A stretch of DNA of 64,000 nt from Ornithinimicrobium faecis (GTDB taxonomy: Bacteria; Actinomycetota; Actinomycetes; Actinomycetales; Dermatophilaceae): positions 62,001 to 126,000 of the forward strand of contig NZ_CP099489.1 of assembly GCF_023923225.1 (NCBI RefSeq), given 5' to 3'. The notes beneath the pieces are model-generated. The model was not told the origin of the DNA. It ran no database searches and worked only from the letters and a program-made list of their open reading frames with translations. The position numbers were made by a program, and so were the translations under genes. How positions within the stretch are numbered: position 1 is the first letter of the stretch; every line of letters starts with the position of its first letter. Shown here piece by piece: positions 27,133 to 35,136 of the stretch.

Positions 27133-28517
27133 CGGGCACCTCCCGGTTGTGGGGCGGTCGCGCCGGGCGCGGGCTGGCGGTCGTCATCTGCAACCCGTTC
27201 GGCGACCGGTCGTCGGGCATGATCGCTGATCCGCAGCAGCAGGGCCACGATGATCCAGTTGGCGATCAGCGAGGAACCGCCGGCGGACAGGAACGGCGTG
27301 GTCAGACCGGTCAGCGGGATCACCCGGGTCAGCCCGCCGACGACGACGAAGACCTGCAGGCCGATCGAGAAGGCGAGGCCGGCCGCGAGGAGCTTGCCGA
27401 AGCCCTCGCGGGCACCGATGGCTGTGCGCAGACCGCGCTCGACGAGCAGGGCATAGAGCATGAGCATCGCGAAGACGCCGATCAGCCCGAGCTCCTCGGC
27501 GAAGCTGGCGAAGATGTAGTCGCTGTTGGCGAAGTAGGTCAGGTGCGGATAACCCTCACCCAGCCCGGTGCCGAACAACCCTCCGTGTCCCATGCCCATC
27601 AGGCCCTTGGCGACCTGGTCGGAGGAGGCGTCTGCGCCGAACGGGTCGAGCCACAGGTCGACGCGGGTCTGCACGTGGGCGAAGATCCGCCAGGCGACGA
27701 ACGCGCCGGCAGCAAACAGGGACAGACCGATGATGATCCAGCTGACCCGCTCCGTCGCGACATAGAGGACAGCCACGAAGAGCCCAAAGAACAGCAGTGA
27801 GGACCCCAGGTCGCGCTGGGCGACCAGGATCAGGATCGACAGCCCCCAGGCCGCCAGGATCGGGCCCAGGTCGCGACCGCGGGGCAGTTGCAGGAACAGG
27901 AAGCGCCTCCCGACCAGGGAGAGCGCGTCGCGCGTGGCGACCAGATAACCGGCGAAGAACACAGTGAGGGCGATCTTGGCGACCTCACCTGGTTGGAAAC
28001 TGAACCCGGCGATGCGGATCCACAGGCGCGAGCCGTTCTCCGCGTGGCCGATGACCGGCAGCATGGGCGCCAGCAGGAGCGCAAAACCGACCACCATCGC
28101 GATGTAGGTGTAGCGCCGCAGCGACCGGTGGTCGCGGATGATGAAGAGCACCGCAGCGGCCAGGATGATGCCGAGTGCGCTCCACATGACCTGCCGCCCG
28201 GCCACCAGGCTGTCCACACCGCGCCCGGCCGCATAGTCCAGACGCAGGATCATCACCAGACCCAGCCCGTTGAGCAGGGTGGCGATGGGGAGCAGGAGTG
28301 GATCGGCATACCTGGCCTTCCACCGCAGCACCAGGTGGAAGGCGACGGTCACCCCCACGAAGATCCCGGCGGTCATCCCCAGGTTGGCCGGCACCTCCTC
28401 GCGCACGGCCAGGCCGACGTTGACATAGGCCAGCAGCACGATGCCGATCGCAAAGAGCAGCAGCACGAGTTCGGTCGTCCGCCCCGTGCGGGGTCGGAAC
28501 GTGGTCACGGTGGTCAC
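27129..28517 (-). CDS. rodA: SEDS peptidoglycan glycosyltransferase (FtsW/RodA family)
   Basis: A 462-residue polytopic protein with about ten hydrophobic segments. SEDS residues are seen in GLGVRFKL-like positions: QRDLGSSLLFFGLF, GTGLGEGYPHLTYFANSDYIFA with FASFAEELGLIG, and GLTTPFLSAGGSS near the C-terminus. The protein polymerises glycan strands from lipid II outside the membrane and works with the neighbouring class B PBP. Gene order and four-base overlaps on both sides match the rodA-pbpA pair of actinobacteria. The C-terminal tail is Pro/Ala-rich. Confidence 0.95.
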   Translation of the reverse strand: MTTVTTFRPRTGRTTELVLLLFAIGIVLLAYVNVGLAVREEVPANLGMTAGIFVGVTVAFHLVLRWKARYADPLLLPIATLLNGLGLVMILRLDYAAGRGVDSLVAGRQVMWSALGIILAAAVLFIIRDHRSLRRYTYIAMVVGFALLLAPMLPVIGHAENGSRLWIRIAGFSFQPGEVAKIALTVFFAGYLVATRDALSLVGRRFLFLQLPRGRDLGPILAAWGLSILILVAQRDLGSSLLFFGLFVAVLYVATERVSWIIIGLSLFAAGAFVAWRIFAHVQTRVDLWLDPFGADASSDQVAKGLMGMGHGGLFGTGLGEGYPHLTYFANSDYIFASFAEELGLIGVFAMLMLYALLVERGLRTAIGAREGFGKLLAAGLAFSIGLQVFVVVGGLTRVIPLTGLTTPFLSAGGSSLIANWIIVALLLRISDHARRPVAERVADDDRQPAPGATAPQPGGAR

Positions 28518-29995
28518 GGCACGCAGTCCACCGGGGCCGGGAGGCGTTGCCCGCTGCCGCCGGTCGCGGCAGCAGCGTCGGGTCCGGTGGAGGTCGCGGC
28601 CGCGTCCTCCGGACCGGCCGTCGCTGAGCTGCCGTCAGGTGCCGTGGTGGCCGAGGCGTCGTCCGCTCCAGCCGTGCGCTCGGCATCATCCGGTCCAGCC
28701 GTGCGCTCGGCATCGTCCGGTCCGGCGGTCTCCGATGCCAGGTCGCCGGGCAGGGGCAGTGACGGGACCTCAATCACGTCCGCGCACCGCGGGAGAGCCA
28801 GGTTGCGCAGCTCCGTGACGATGCTGTCGGCGTCGGACCGGTCATCGGCGGTGAGGGTGTTGATGACCCGGTTGCGATAGTGGCTGGGCAGCGTCTCCAG
28901 CTCGATGTCGGTCTCCTCTTCGGCCTGGGAGAGGACGAGCGGGCCCAGGTCCTGGCTGACACCACGGAAGATCGTGACGTGGCCGTTAGCCTCGCCGACG
29001 TAGTACTGCCGCTGGGACCAGTCATAGGTGGCCCACGCACCGACCGCTACGACCGCGACGATCGCCAGCCCGATCATGGTGCGGCGCAACCAGGTCCGGA
29101 CTGCTCCGCGCTCCGTCTCCTCGGCCAGCTCGGGGCCCGGGTCGGTGCCGTGGACCGTGCGGGACAGGGCCGCTGCCTTCTCGGCGGGCGTCTCGGGTGT
29201 GAGCAGCTGGGTGCCCCGGCGCTCGCTGGCGGCGCCGACGACCTGGGGGTCGGTGGTGCCGTCCTGGCTGGCGTCGATGACGTCGGCCACGATCACGGTG
29301 ACGTTGTCGCGGGTGGAGGCGCGCAGCGAGATGGCGATGAGCTGGTCGGCGACCTTGCCCGCTGGCTCCTCGCTGCGCAGCAGGTCGGCGACGGTGGACT
29401 CGGCGACATAGTCGGTCAGACCGTCGGAGGCCAGGAGCAGCCGGTCGCCCACGCGCAGCTCGCGCATGGACAGGTCGGGGCGGTCGTCGGGGCGACCGGT
29501 GAAGACGCGGGTGACCAGCGAGCGCTGCGGGTGGTGCAGCGCCTCCTCCTCGGAGATCCGCCCCTCGTCGAGCAACTGCTGGACAAAGGAGTGGTCCTTG
29601 GTGATCTGCGTGACGCGGGTGCCGCGGCGCAGATAGGCCCGGGAGTCGCCGATGTTGGCGACGGCCAACTTGGAGCCCGAGCGCATCATCGCGATGCAGG
29701 TGGTGCCCATGCCCTCCGTGGCCTCGGACTCCTCGGACACCGAGGCGAGCCGGTCGTTGGCCGCGATCATCTCGCGCTCCAGGACGCTGCTCATGTCGTC
29801 GGCGCCGTGGCTCTCACCGTCGAGGTGCACCAACTCGCCGACGACGAGGGAGCTGGCGACGTCGCCCGCCGCGTGCCCACCCATGCCGTCGCAGAGGACC
29901 AGCAACTCGGGACCGGCATAGGCCGAGTCCTCGTTCCGGCTCTTGGTGCCCAGACCCAGGTGCGACCGGGCGGCATAGCGCAGCGCGACTGACAT
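28514..29995 (-). CDS. pstP: PP2C-type Ser/Thr protein phosphatase, membrane anchored
   Basis: A 493-residue protein. The PP2C catalytic domain (residues 1-240) has the metal-binding motifs SRNEDSAYAG, LCDGMGGHAAGD, ASDGLTDYV and RDNVTVIVADV. One membrane helix follows at about 305-325 (TMIGLAIVAVVAVGAWATY), then an external domain and a low-complexity C-terminus with four imperfect copies of a GPDDAERTA-type unit. It dephosphorylates PknB and its substrates. Its place between fhaB and rodA is the conserved actinobacterial arrangement. The repeat tail is unusual and probably extracellular. Confidence 0.95.
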   Translation of the reverse strand: MSVALRYAARSHLGLGTKSRNEDSAYAGPELLVLCDGMGGHAAGDVASSLVVGELVHLDGESHGADDMSSVLEREMIAANDRLASVSEESEATEGMGTTCIAMMRSGSKLAVANIGDSRAYLRRGTRVTQITKDHSFVQQLLDEGRISEEEALHHPQRSLVTRVFTGRPDDRPDLSMRELRVGDRLLLASDGLTDYVAESTVADLLRSEEPAGKVADQLIAISLRASTRDNVTVIVADVIDASQDGTTDPQVVGAASERRGTQLLTPETPAEKAAALSRTVHGTDPGPELAEETERGAVRTWLRRTMIGLAIVAVVAVGAWATYDWSQRQYYVGEANGHVTIFRGVSQDLGPLVLSQAEEETDIELETLPSHYRNRVINTLTADDRSDADSIVTELRNLALPRCADVIEVPSLPLPGDLASETAGPDDAERTAGPDDAERTAGADDASATTAPDGSSATAGPEDAAATSTGPDAAAATGGSGQRLPAPVDCVP

Positions 29996-30000
29996 GGCGG

Positions 30001-30474
30001 CTACCGCTGCAGCTCGAGGATGGTCTGGCCGATCCGGATCTGTGTGCCCACCTCGAGCCGGTGCCCGGTCCCGATCCGCTGGTTGTTGATGAAGGTGCCG
30101 TTGGTGGACTCCAGGTCGTCGGCATACCAGACACTGTCGGGGCCCAGATAGATGCGCAGGTGGCGCCCCGAGGCATAGTCATCGGTCAGCACCAGCGCGC
30201 ACTCGGGGTTGCGGCCGATCAGCACCCCGCCCTCGTTGAGCGGCAGGCTCGTGCCGCGCAGACCGCCCTCCACCACAGCCAGGGTCTGCGGGCCGCGGCG
30301 CACTGCACGGGGCGCGCGACCTGCGCCTCCGCTGCGCTCAGGTCGGCCACTGCCGCGGGTCAGCACCCGGGTGCCGTAGAGGTCACCGCGCAGGGCCCCC
30401 ACGACGCTGAAGACGAAGGCCCACAGCAGGGCCAGGATCCCCAGCCGGATGATGTTGAGGGTGAGCTCGCTCAT
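30001..30474 (-). CDS. fhaB: FHA-domain protein FhaB (FipA-like)
   Basis: A 157-residue membrane-associated FHA protein. One N-terminal helix (NIIRLGILALLWAFVFSVVG), then a basic linker and an FHA domain with IGRNPECALVLTDDYASGRH, the phosphothreonine-binding Arg and Ser, and STNGTFINNQRI. It reads PknB phosphorylation and links it to septal synthesis. The ATG at 30474 is preceded by AAGGAGG; an in-frame extension to 30564 crosses the spacer and overlaps the start region of the next gene. The gap to pstP is five bases. Confidence 0.94.
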   Translation of the reverse strand: MSELTLNIIRLGILALLWAFVFSVVGALRGDLYGTRVLTRGSGRPERSGGAGRAPRAVRRGPQTLAVVEGGLRGTSLPLNEGGVLIGRNPECALVLTDDYASGRHLRIYLGPDSVWYADDLESTNGTFINNQRIGTGHRLEVGTQIRIGQTILELQR

Positions 30475-30544
30475 CGCGCCTCCTTGACGAGCTCCGCGGA
30501 TCGCTCCGGTCCTCGCAAGCTCGTGTCCTCGCGGATCCTGTCGC

Positions 30545-31657
30545 TCATCGGCCGCCTTCCGCATGGAAGATGAGCGTGGTCGAGCCGACGGTCAGCCGGT
30601 CGCCCTCGGTGAGCTGCTCGGTGCCGACCTGGTCGCCGTTGACATAGGAGCCATTGGTCGACCCCAGGTCGCGAACCATCACCTGTTGGTGTGGGCCGTC
30701 GTGGGTGATCCGCACCTCGACGTGCCGACGGGAGACGCCCGGGTCGTCGACCACCAGGTCGGCCGAGGCATCACGGCCGAGCACGGTGACCGCCGCGGTC
30801 AGGCTGTGGGCGCGCCCATTCATGTCGAGCCAGGGGCGAGGCCCCCTACCGCTGACCGGGCGCTGGGAACGGCCGGTGGAGGTGGGGAACTCGCGGGTGC
30901 TGGGTCCGCGGCTGCCGGGAGGCGCGTATGCCGGGGTGCCGGCGCCGGCCTGTCCGCCACGGGCGGCTGCGGCGGCGGCTGCTCCGACCCCGGGTGGGGC
31001 CTGTCGCGGTGCGCCCGCCGGGCGCTGCTGTGGTGGGGCTCCCTGAGCGGGTGCACCAGTCTGCTGTGGGGGCATCCCCTGCTGAGATGAGGGGCCGCCC
31101 TGCTGCGGCGGACGGAAGGCGGCGTTGGGGTCCTGACCCGGCCCACCACCTGCCGGCTCACCACTGTGCCCACCACTGGGGCCAGGCTGCGGGCGGGGCT
31201 GGCCCTGCGGCATACGGCTCTGGTCGGGTCGTTGACCGCCGCCGGGACGCGGGCCCTGCTGCGGGGGACGCTGTCCTTGGCGGCGGGCGTTCTTGCTGGC
31301 CGGACGGACCCGGAAGATGCCGGTCTCGAGCTCGTCGTCGGAGATCAGGCGCACCTCGACGGTTCCTGCCGGGGTGTAGCGCTGGGCGTCGGCGTGGTCC
31401 TCCGCAGCGGCGACCAGCTCATCGGTCAGCGCCGTGTCATAGGAGGAGAGCCGCTCGAAGTCGGTGTTGGCCAGCTCGACGGTGAACACGTTGGGCACCA
31501 TGGTGCGGCCCGGACCGAGCACGGCAGCCCGCTCGTCCATCGCGCCGCGCATCGCCGAAGCGATCTCCACGGGCTGGACCTCCGCCTTGAAGACCTTGGC
31601 GAACGGGGCCTTCACGGCGCGCTCGAGGCCGCGCTCGACGCGGTCGATGATTCCCAT
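30545..31657 (-). CDS. fhaA: FHA-domain protein FhaA with DUF3662 N-terminal domain
   Basis: A 370-residue cytoplasmic protein. The N-terminal domain (MGIIDRVERGLERAVKAPF to about residue 115) is DUF3662. A long Pro/Gln/Gly-rich linker (about 120-265) follows. The C-terminal FHA domain contains LGRDASADLVVDDPGVSRRH and RDLGSTNGSYVNG. FhaA binds phosphorylated MviN/FhaA partners in mycobacteria. The ATG at 31657, with GGGAG upstream, fits the conserved first residues; a longer frame to 31903 overlaps the tRNA-Leu and is not real. It is the first gene of the fhaA-pknB unit. Confidence 0.95.
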   Translation of the reverse strand: MGIIDRVERGLERAVKAPFAKVFKAEVQPVEIASAMRGAMDERAAVLGPGRTMVPNVFTVELANTDFERLSSYDTALTDELVAAAEDHADAQRYTPAGTVEVRLISDDELETGIFRVRPASKNARRQGQRPPQQGPRPGGGQRPDQSRMPQGQPRPQPGPSGGHSGEPAGGGPGQDPNAAFRPPQQGGPSSQQGMPPQQTGAPAQGAPPQQRPAGAPRQAPPGVGAAAAAAARGGQAGAGTPAYAPPGSRGPSTREFPTSTGRSQRPVSGRGPRPWLDMNGRAHSLTAAVTVLGRDASADLVVDDPGVSRRHVEVRITHDGPHQQVMVRDLGSTNGSYVNGDQVGTEQLTEGDRLTVGSTTLIFHAEGGR

Positions 31658-31873
31658 GACACTCCCTTCGCTGTCGGTGGCCCGCCCGCGCGCAGCGCCG
31701 GATGGACCAGTGGCCTTCAATGATCGTACTTGGGTGAGGTCGGTCCGTCTGGCAATCACGCGCCGGTCGGGACGTTGCTGGTGGCAACGCGTCTGTGGCG
31801 ACGCCGGTTCCCAGTGCTGAGCGGCGACGATGCGGAATCTGTGCCTGCTGCGTGCTAATCTTGCTCGGCACTC

Positions 31874-31957
31874 GCGCGAGTGGCGGAATAGGCAGACGCG
31901 CACGGTTCAGGTCCGTGTGCCCGAAAGGGCGTGGGGGTTCAACTCCCCCCTCGCGCA
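31874..31957 (+). tRNA. tRNA-Leu (anticodon CAG)
   Basis: The acceptor arms GCGCGAG (31874-31880) and CTCGCGC (31950-31956) pair perfectly. The anticodon stem CACGG/CCGTG encloses the loop TTCAGGT with anticodon CAG at 31908-31910. A long variable arm and GGTTCAACTCC T-loop complete the class II form. The discriminator is A, followed by CCG, so CCA is not fully encoded. Confidence 0.97.
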
Positions 31958-31972
31958 CCGCGAGATAGCGAT

Positions 31973-32008
31973 GAAAGTCCCGGTCAGAGCAGTCTGACCG
32001 GGACTTTC
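31973..32008 (+). terminator. Perfect 16-bp terminator hairpin after tRNA-Leu
   Basis: GAAAGTCCCGGTCAGA (31973-31988) and TCTGACCGGGACTTTC (31993-32008) are exact complements around GCAG. It begins 15 bases after the tRNA and would end its primary transcript. Confidence 0.85.
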
Positions 32009-32191
32009 GCCGTTCAGTTGGTCGTGGCCGGCGGTCCCAAGGGGGCGTTCCCTGTCCGTGCCGCATACGACGAGCTGCGTGCCGACCCTCCCGGGCGACG
32101 CTCGGCTTCCGCCGCCGCGTCGTGATCGCCCTCGCCGTCACCGACGAAACCGTAGACGTGGGTGGCACTGGTGGCGCAGTCGGCTCTCGCC

Positions 32192-32710
32192 TCAGCGAGG
32201 CGGGGGTCTTCCGGTGGCCAGGCGCTGGATCAACTCGGCGACCTCCTGGGTCCGGGTCCACTCGCTGATTTTCAGGGAGAGACCGTCACCGTCGCGGACG
32301 TGCACGCGCAACCGTCCGGACAGCAGTCGCTCCTCGATCTCTGCCCCGGTGACCTCGGCCGCGGGAGCCTCCTCGAGGATCGTCCAGCCGCGGAGGCGGT
32401 CCATCACATGGAGGACCCTCTGGTCGGTGACGATCAGGAGCGGGAAGGTGTCTGAGCGGAGCGCGCCCACCGCGACGTCGAAGACCGTCTCGTCCGGCTG
32501 GAGCACCTGCTGGGGCAGGTTCACGTCCGCCGCGCGGAACCGCAGCCCGTGGTTGCGCGCCATGGCCTCGCGATAGCTCCGCTCCGCCTCGCCCGCAGAC
32601 GTGTCGGCGAAGGCCTGCGCCATGACGGCGTCGGCGTCGCCCCCGTGTTCCTCACGGAGCGTCCTCTGCAGTGCGGCAGCCCCGCGCCAGTGATTGGGGC
32701 TCTTCTCCAT
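32192..32710 (-). CDS. Uncharacterised PH-like domain protein
   Basis: A 172-residue cytoplasmic protein. The C-terminal part has a bacterial PH-like pattern: DETVFDVAVGALRSDTFPLLIVTDQRV in two halves, HVMDRLRGWTILEEAPAAEV and LLSGRLRVHVRDGDGLSLKI, resembling short-chain bPH/YokE-type domains. The N-terminal 70 residues are helical. Function is unknown. A 6-bp hairpin (32188-32202, loop AGC) straddles the stop codon and may terminate the gene. The promoter side is close to the NAD(P)-binding protein gene, nine bases away on the same strand, so both may be co-transcribed from the ECF41-type promoter. Confidence 0.7.
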   Translation of the reverse strand: MEKSPNHWRGAAALQRTLREEHGGDADAVMAQAFADTSAGEAERSYREAMARNHGLRFRAADVNLPQQVLQPDETVFDVAVGALRSDTFPLLIVTDQRVLHVMDRLRGWTILEEAPAAEVTGAEIEERLLSGRLRVHVRDGDGLSLKISEWTRTQEVAELIQRLATGRPPPR

Positions 32711-32719
32711 GAGGCGACC

Positions 32720-33496
32720 TTACGATCTGACGGGCACCGTGTCCGTCAGGAACTCCTGCCAGCTGCGCTCGCCTCGTCGTGCGGACTCCCCCGCAAGGTT
32801 GTCTGCGGCACGGTAGGCCCGACCGGTGGCGCCGGGGATGCGCACCGGCAGACCGGCACGTTGGCGCTTTCCCAGCGCCTCGGCATACGTGTCTGCCAGT
32901 TCGCGGATGGTGAGAACCTCTGGGCCAGCGAGGTCCGGGGTCTGACCGACCGGCGACCCGAGCGCGAGCTCCGTCAGTCGAGCGGCCACCTCGTCGACGT
33001 GCACCGGCTCGAATCGCAGACCACCCGGTGTCAGGAGGACCGGGAGTCTCATCAGGCCGCGCACCACGGGCAGGACGAACTCGTGCAGCTGCGCGACGCG
33101 CAGCACCGTCCATGGCACGCCCGATGCCGCGATGGCCTGCTCGGCCGCCGCCTTGGCCCGGAAGTAGCCGATCGGCATCCGGTCGGCCCCGATGACTGAG
33201 ATCAGGATGAGGTGTCGCACGCCCGCACGCCTCGCCGCAGCGGCGACATTGTGGGCTGCGGTGTCATCGCCCTTGGCGCCGCCGGCGAGGTGCAGCACGA
33301 CCTCGACACCGTTGAGTGCTTCGGCCAGGCCACGGCCCGCGACTGTGTCGCCTGCGACGTGTTGGATGCCGTCGCGGTCCTCGCCCGGGTGGCGGGAAAG
33401 GATCCGCACCGTGCGGTCCGCCGCGCGTAGCATCGGGACGACGGCGCTGCCGATGGTTCCGGTGCCGCCGGTCACCAGTAGGGGTGTGTTCATCAT
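32720..33496 (-). CDS. NAD(P)-binding SDR/NmrA-like oxidoreductase
   Basis: A 258-residue Rossmann protein of the atypical SDR group. The dinucleotide loop is LLVTGGTGTIGSAVV; ILSRHPGEDRDG and VLHLAGGAKGDD follow, and the HLILISVIGADRMPIGYFRAK segment replaces the classical Tyr-x-x-x-Lys with YFRAK. Such proteins bind NAD(P)H and act as sensors or reductases. The ATG at 33496 (or the adjacent one at 33493) is preceded by GAAGGG. It is divergent from the ECF41-type sigma gene and has the sigma-factor-type promoter on its own strand, so it is the probable regulon member of the sigma factor. The substrate is unknown. Confidence 0.88.
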   Translation of the reverse strand: MMNTPLLVTGGTGTIGSAVVPMLRAADRTVRILSRHPGEDRDGIQHVAGDTVAGRGLAEALNGVEVVLHLAGGAKGDDTAAHNVAAAARRAGVRHLILISVIGADRMPIGYFRAKAAAEQAIAASGVPWTVLRVAQLHEFVLPVVRGLMRLPVLLTPGGLRFEPVHVDEVAARLTELALGSPVGQTPDLAGPEVLTIRELADTYAEALGKRQRAGLPVRIPGATGRAYRAADNLAGESARRGERSWQEFLTDTVPVRS

Positions 33497-33509
33497 TGTT
33501 TTCCCTTCG

Positions 33510-33536
33510 TGTCACAACCGAGGGCGTTCCCTCGTC
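33510..33536 (+). promoter_or_regulatory. ECF41-type promoter for the sigma factor gene
   Basis: TGTCACA at 33510-33516 and CGTC at 33533-33536 are separated by 16 bases. This matches the published ECF41 consensus (TGTCACA, CGTC). The sigma gene starts at 33571, so the leader is about 27 bases. Confidence 0.82.
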
Positions 33537-33544
33537 GAGGTCCT

Positions 33545-33571
33545 GACGAGTGACACCGAAGGGATGTGACA
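33545..33571 (-). promoter_or_regulatory. ECF41-type promoter for the divergent oxidoreductase gene
   Basis: On the minus strand TGTCACA occupies 33571-33565 and CGTC 33548-33545, again with 16 bases between. The -35 element overlaps the first base of the sigma gene's ATG. Transcription runs toward the gene starting at 33496. Confidence 0.8.
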
Positions 33572-34452
33572 TGACCGATCGAAGAATTCTCGCGCGACGG
33601 TTTGAGGTCGAGCGGCCGCGGCTTCACGCCATCGCGACGAAGTTGCTCGGCTCAAGCGCCGATGCAGACGACGCGGTGCAAGAGACGTGGTTGCGCCTCG
33701 AGCGAGCCGATGCCGCAGGCATCAAGAACCTCGCTGCGTGGCTCACCACTGTCGTGTCTCGCGTGAGCCTGGACCTGCTGCGGGCACCGCGTCGGACGCG
33801 CGAGCACTCCTGGCAGGTGGAGCCGTGGGCGGATGAACCGGTCGCGGTCGCGGCGGACCCTGCGGAGATCATTGCCCAGGGTGATCAGGTGAGCATCGCG
33901 CTGCTCATCCTGCTGGAGCAGCTCAGCCCCTCGGAGCGCATCGCGTTCGTGCTGCACGACGTCTTCGGGCAGTCGTTCGAGGAGATCGCGACCGTGCTCG
34001 AGCGTTCACCGGGGGCCGCCCGGCAGCTCGCGTCACGTGCCCGCCGGCGGGTGCGTGGTGCCGAGGAGCCAGCACGCCCGAGCCGGGAGCAGGGGCGGCG
34101 CATCGTCGAGGCGTGGCTGGCCGCCGCCCAGGACGGGAACATCGGCGCCCTCCTCTCGCTGCTCGATGATGGTGCCGTTCTGCATGCCGACTACGGCACC
34201 GCCACCCAGCTCGTCGAAGGTGCGGACGCCATCGCCGAGCAGGCGGTGCTGTCCGGTCGTCTCGCCGCCCACTCGATCCCGATCCTCATCGGGGGTCGAC
34301 CCGGCGTCGCAGCCGTGATGCGCGGACGAGTCGCATCGGTCATGGCCTTCGACATCGTGGGCGACCAGATCGTGCGGCTCGAGGTCCTGGCAGCCCCCCA
34401 GCGTCTCGACGCGCTCGGCGTGCAGGAGGTCGTCGACGCGTCGGGCTGGTGA
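33571..34452 (+). CDS. sigJ: ECF41-family sigma factor with SnoaL-like C-terminal domain
   Basis: A 293-residue sigma factor. Region 2 (residues about 8-75) has LHAIATKLLGSSADADDAVQ in two halves and ETWLRLER; region 4 (about 108-160) has LSPSERIAFVLHDVFG and EEIATVLERSPGAARQLASR. The C-terminal 130 residues form a SnoaL-like fold (IVEAWLAAAQDGNIGALLSL). Family hallmarks WLPEP in the linker and DGGGK in the C-terminal domain read WADEP and DYGTA here, so the tail contact that controls activity may differ. The ATG at 33571 follows AAGGG. No anti-sigma factor is present; ECF41 proteins use their own tail instead. The divergent SDR gene and two signature promoters support the assignment. Confidence 0.92.
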   Translation: MTDRRILARRFEVERPRLHAIATKLLGSSADADDAVQETWLRLERADAAGIKNLAAWLTTVVSRVSLDLLRAPRRTREHSWQVEPWADEPVAVAADPAEIIAQGDQVSIALLILLEQLSPSERIAFVLHDVFGQSFEEIATVLERSPGAARQLASRARRRVRGAEEPARPSREQGRRIVEAWLAAAQDGNIGALLSLLDDGAVLHADYGTATQLVEGADAIAEQAVLSGRLAAHSIPILIGGRPGVAAVMRGRVASVMAFDIVGDQIVRLEVLAAPQRLDALGVQEVVDASGW

Positions 34453-34501
34453 TCAAGGCCCGCACCTCCTCAGCTCCTGGGGACCAGAAAAGCCCTGGGC
34501 A

Positions 34502-34519
34502 AGCAAGTGGTTACTTGCT
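34502..34519. promoter_or_regulatory. TetR operator, perfect inverted repeat
   Basis: AGCAAGT (34502-34508) and ACTTGCT (34513-34519) are exact inverted repeats with spacer GGTT. It lies 12 bases before the ATG at 34531 of the TetR gene, a typical position for an autorepression operator. Confidence 0.82.
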
Positions 34520-34530
34520 ACGTTGGTGAC

Positions 34531-35136
34531 ATGACATCGACGAGGGATCGATTGCTGACGGAGGGCATGCGTCTGTTCGGCTAGCGCGGCTATGCCGCGA
34601 CGTCGGTGGCGCAGATCGAGGCCGCCGCCGGACTCTCACCCGGCTCGGGAAGTCTGTACAAGCACTTCCGGTCGAAGGAGGAACTGCTCACCGCGGGAAT
34701 GAACCGGCTGCTCGCCGGAGGTGACGAGCTGGCCGACCAGTTGACCACCCGCGCGCCGCAGTCTCCGGCCGAGCAACTGGCGGCGGTGGTGACGGCTGGG
34801 CTGCGCCGGCTGGACGAGGACCGGGACGTGAGTCGGCTGCTGTTCCGGGGGCTGGAGTCCTTCCCCGAGTTGTTGCAGCGGTTCGGCACGGAAGAGATCG
34901 GGCGGTTTCATGCCGAGGCTGTCGCGATGCTTGCTGACCTGGCTGACGATCCCGCCGGAACCACCGGAACCACCGACTGGGAAGCCGTCGCGGTCGTCCT
35001 GCAGGGTGCGGTCGTGCACTACTGGCTGATGACCGATCTGTTCGGCGCCCACCCCTCCGGAGTCGGTGAAGACCGCTTCGTGAAGGCCGCGGCGGACCTG
35101 CTGTCCGGGTTCCTCGGGTCGGAGGGAAGGTCATGA
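34531..35136 (+). pseudogene. TetR-family regulator with an in-frame amber codon in the DNA-binding domain
   Basis: Reading from the ATG at 34531 gives a normal TetR start (TSTRDRLLTEGMRLFG), then TAG at 34582-34584, then RGYAATSVAQIEAAAG, LSPGSGSLYKHF and a complete ligand-binding half to 35136. Usual relatives have one polar residue at the position of the stop, for example LFGERGY. One substitution from CAG, GAG, AAG, TGG or a Tyr codon explains it. Internal starts at 34606 would lose the first helix-turn-helix helices. The gene either is a recent pseudogene, a sequencing error, or is read through. Its stop overlaps the next gene by four bases and its operator is intact, so loss of function should leave the downstream operon derepressed. 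Confidence 0.82.

Noticed and set aside
31874..32191. tRNA-Leu as attachment site of an integrated element
   Set aside because: The downstream region looks accessory, but no integrase gene and no second copy of the tRNA 3' end were found in the window.
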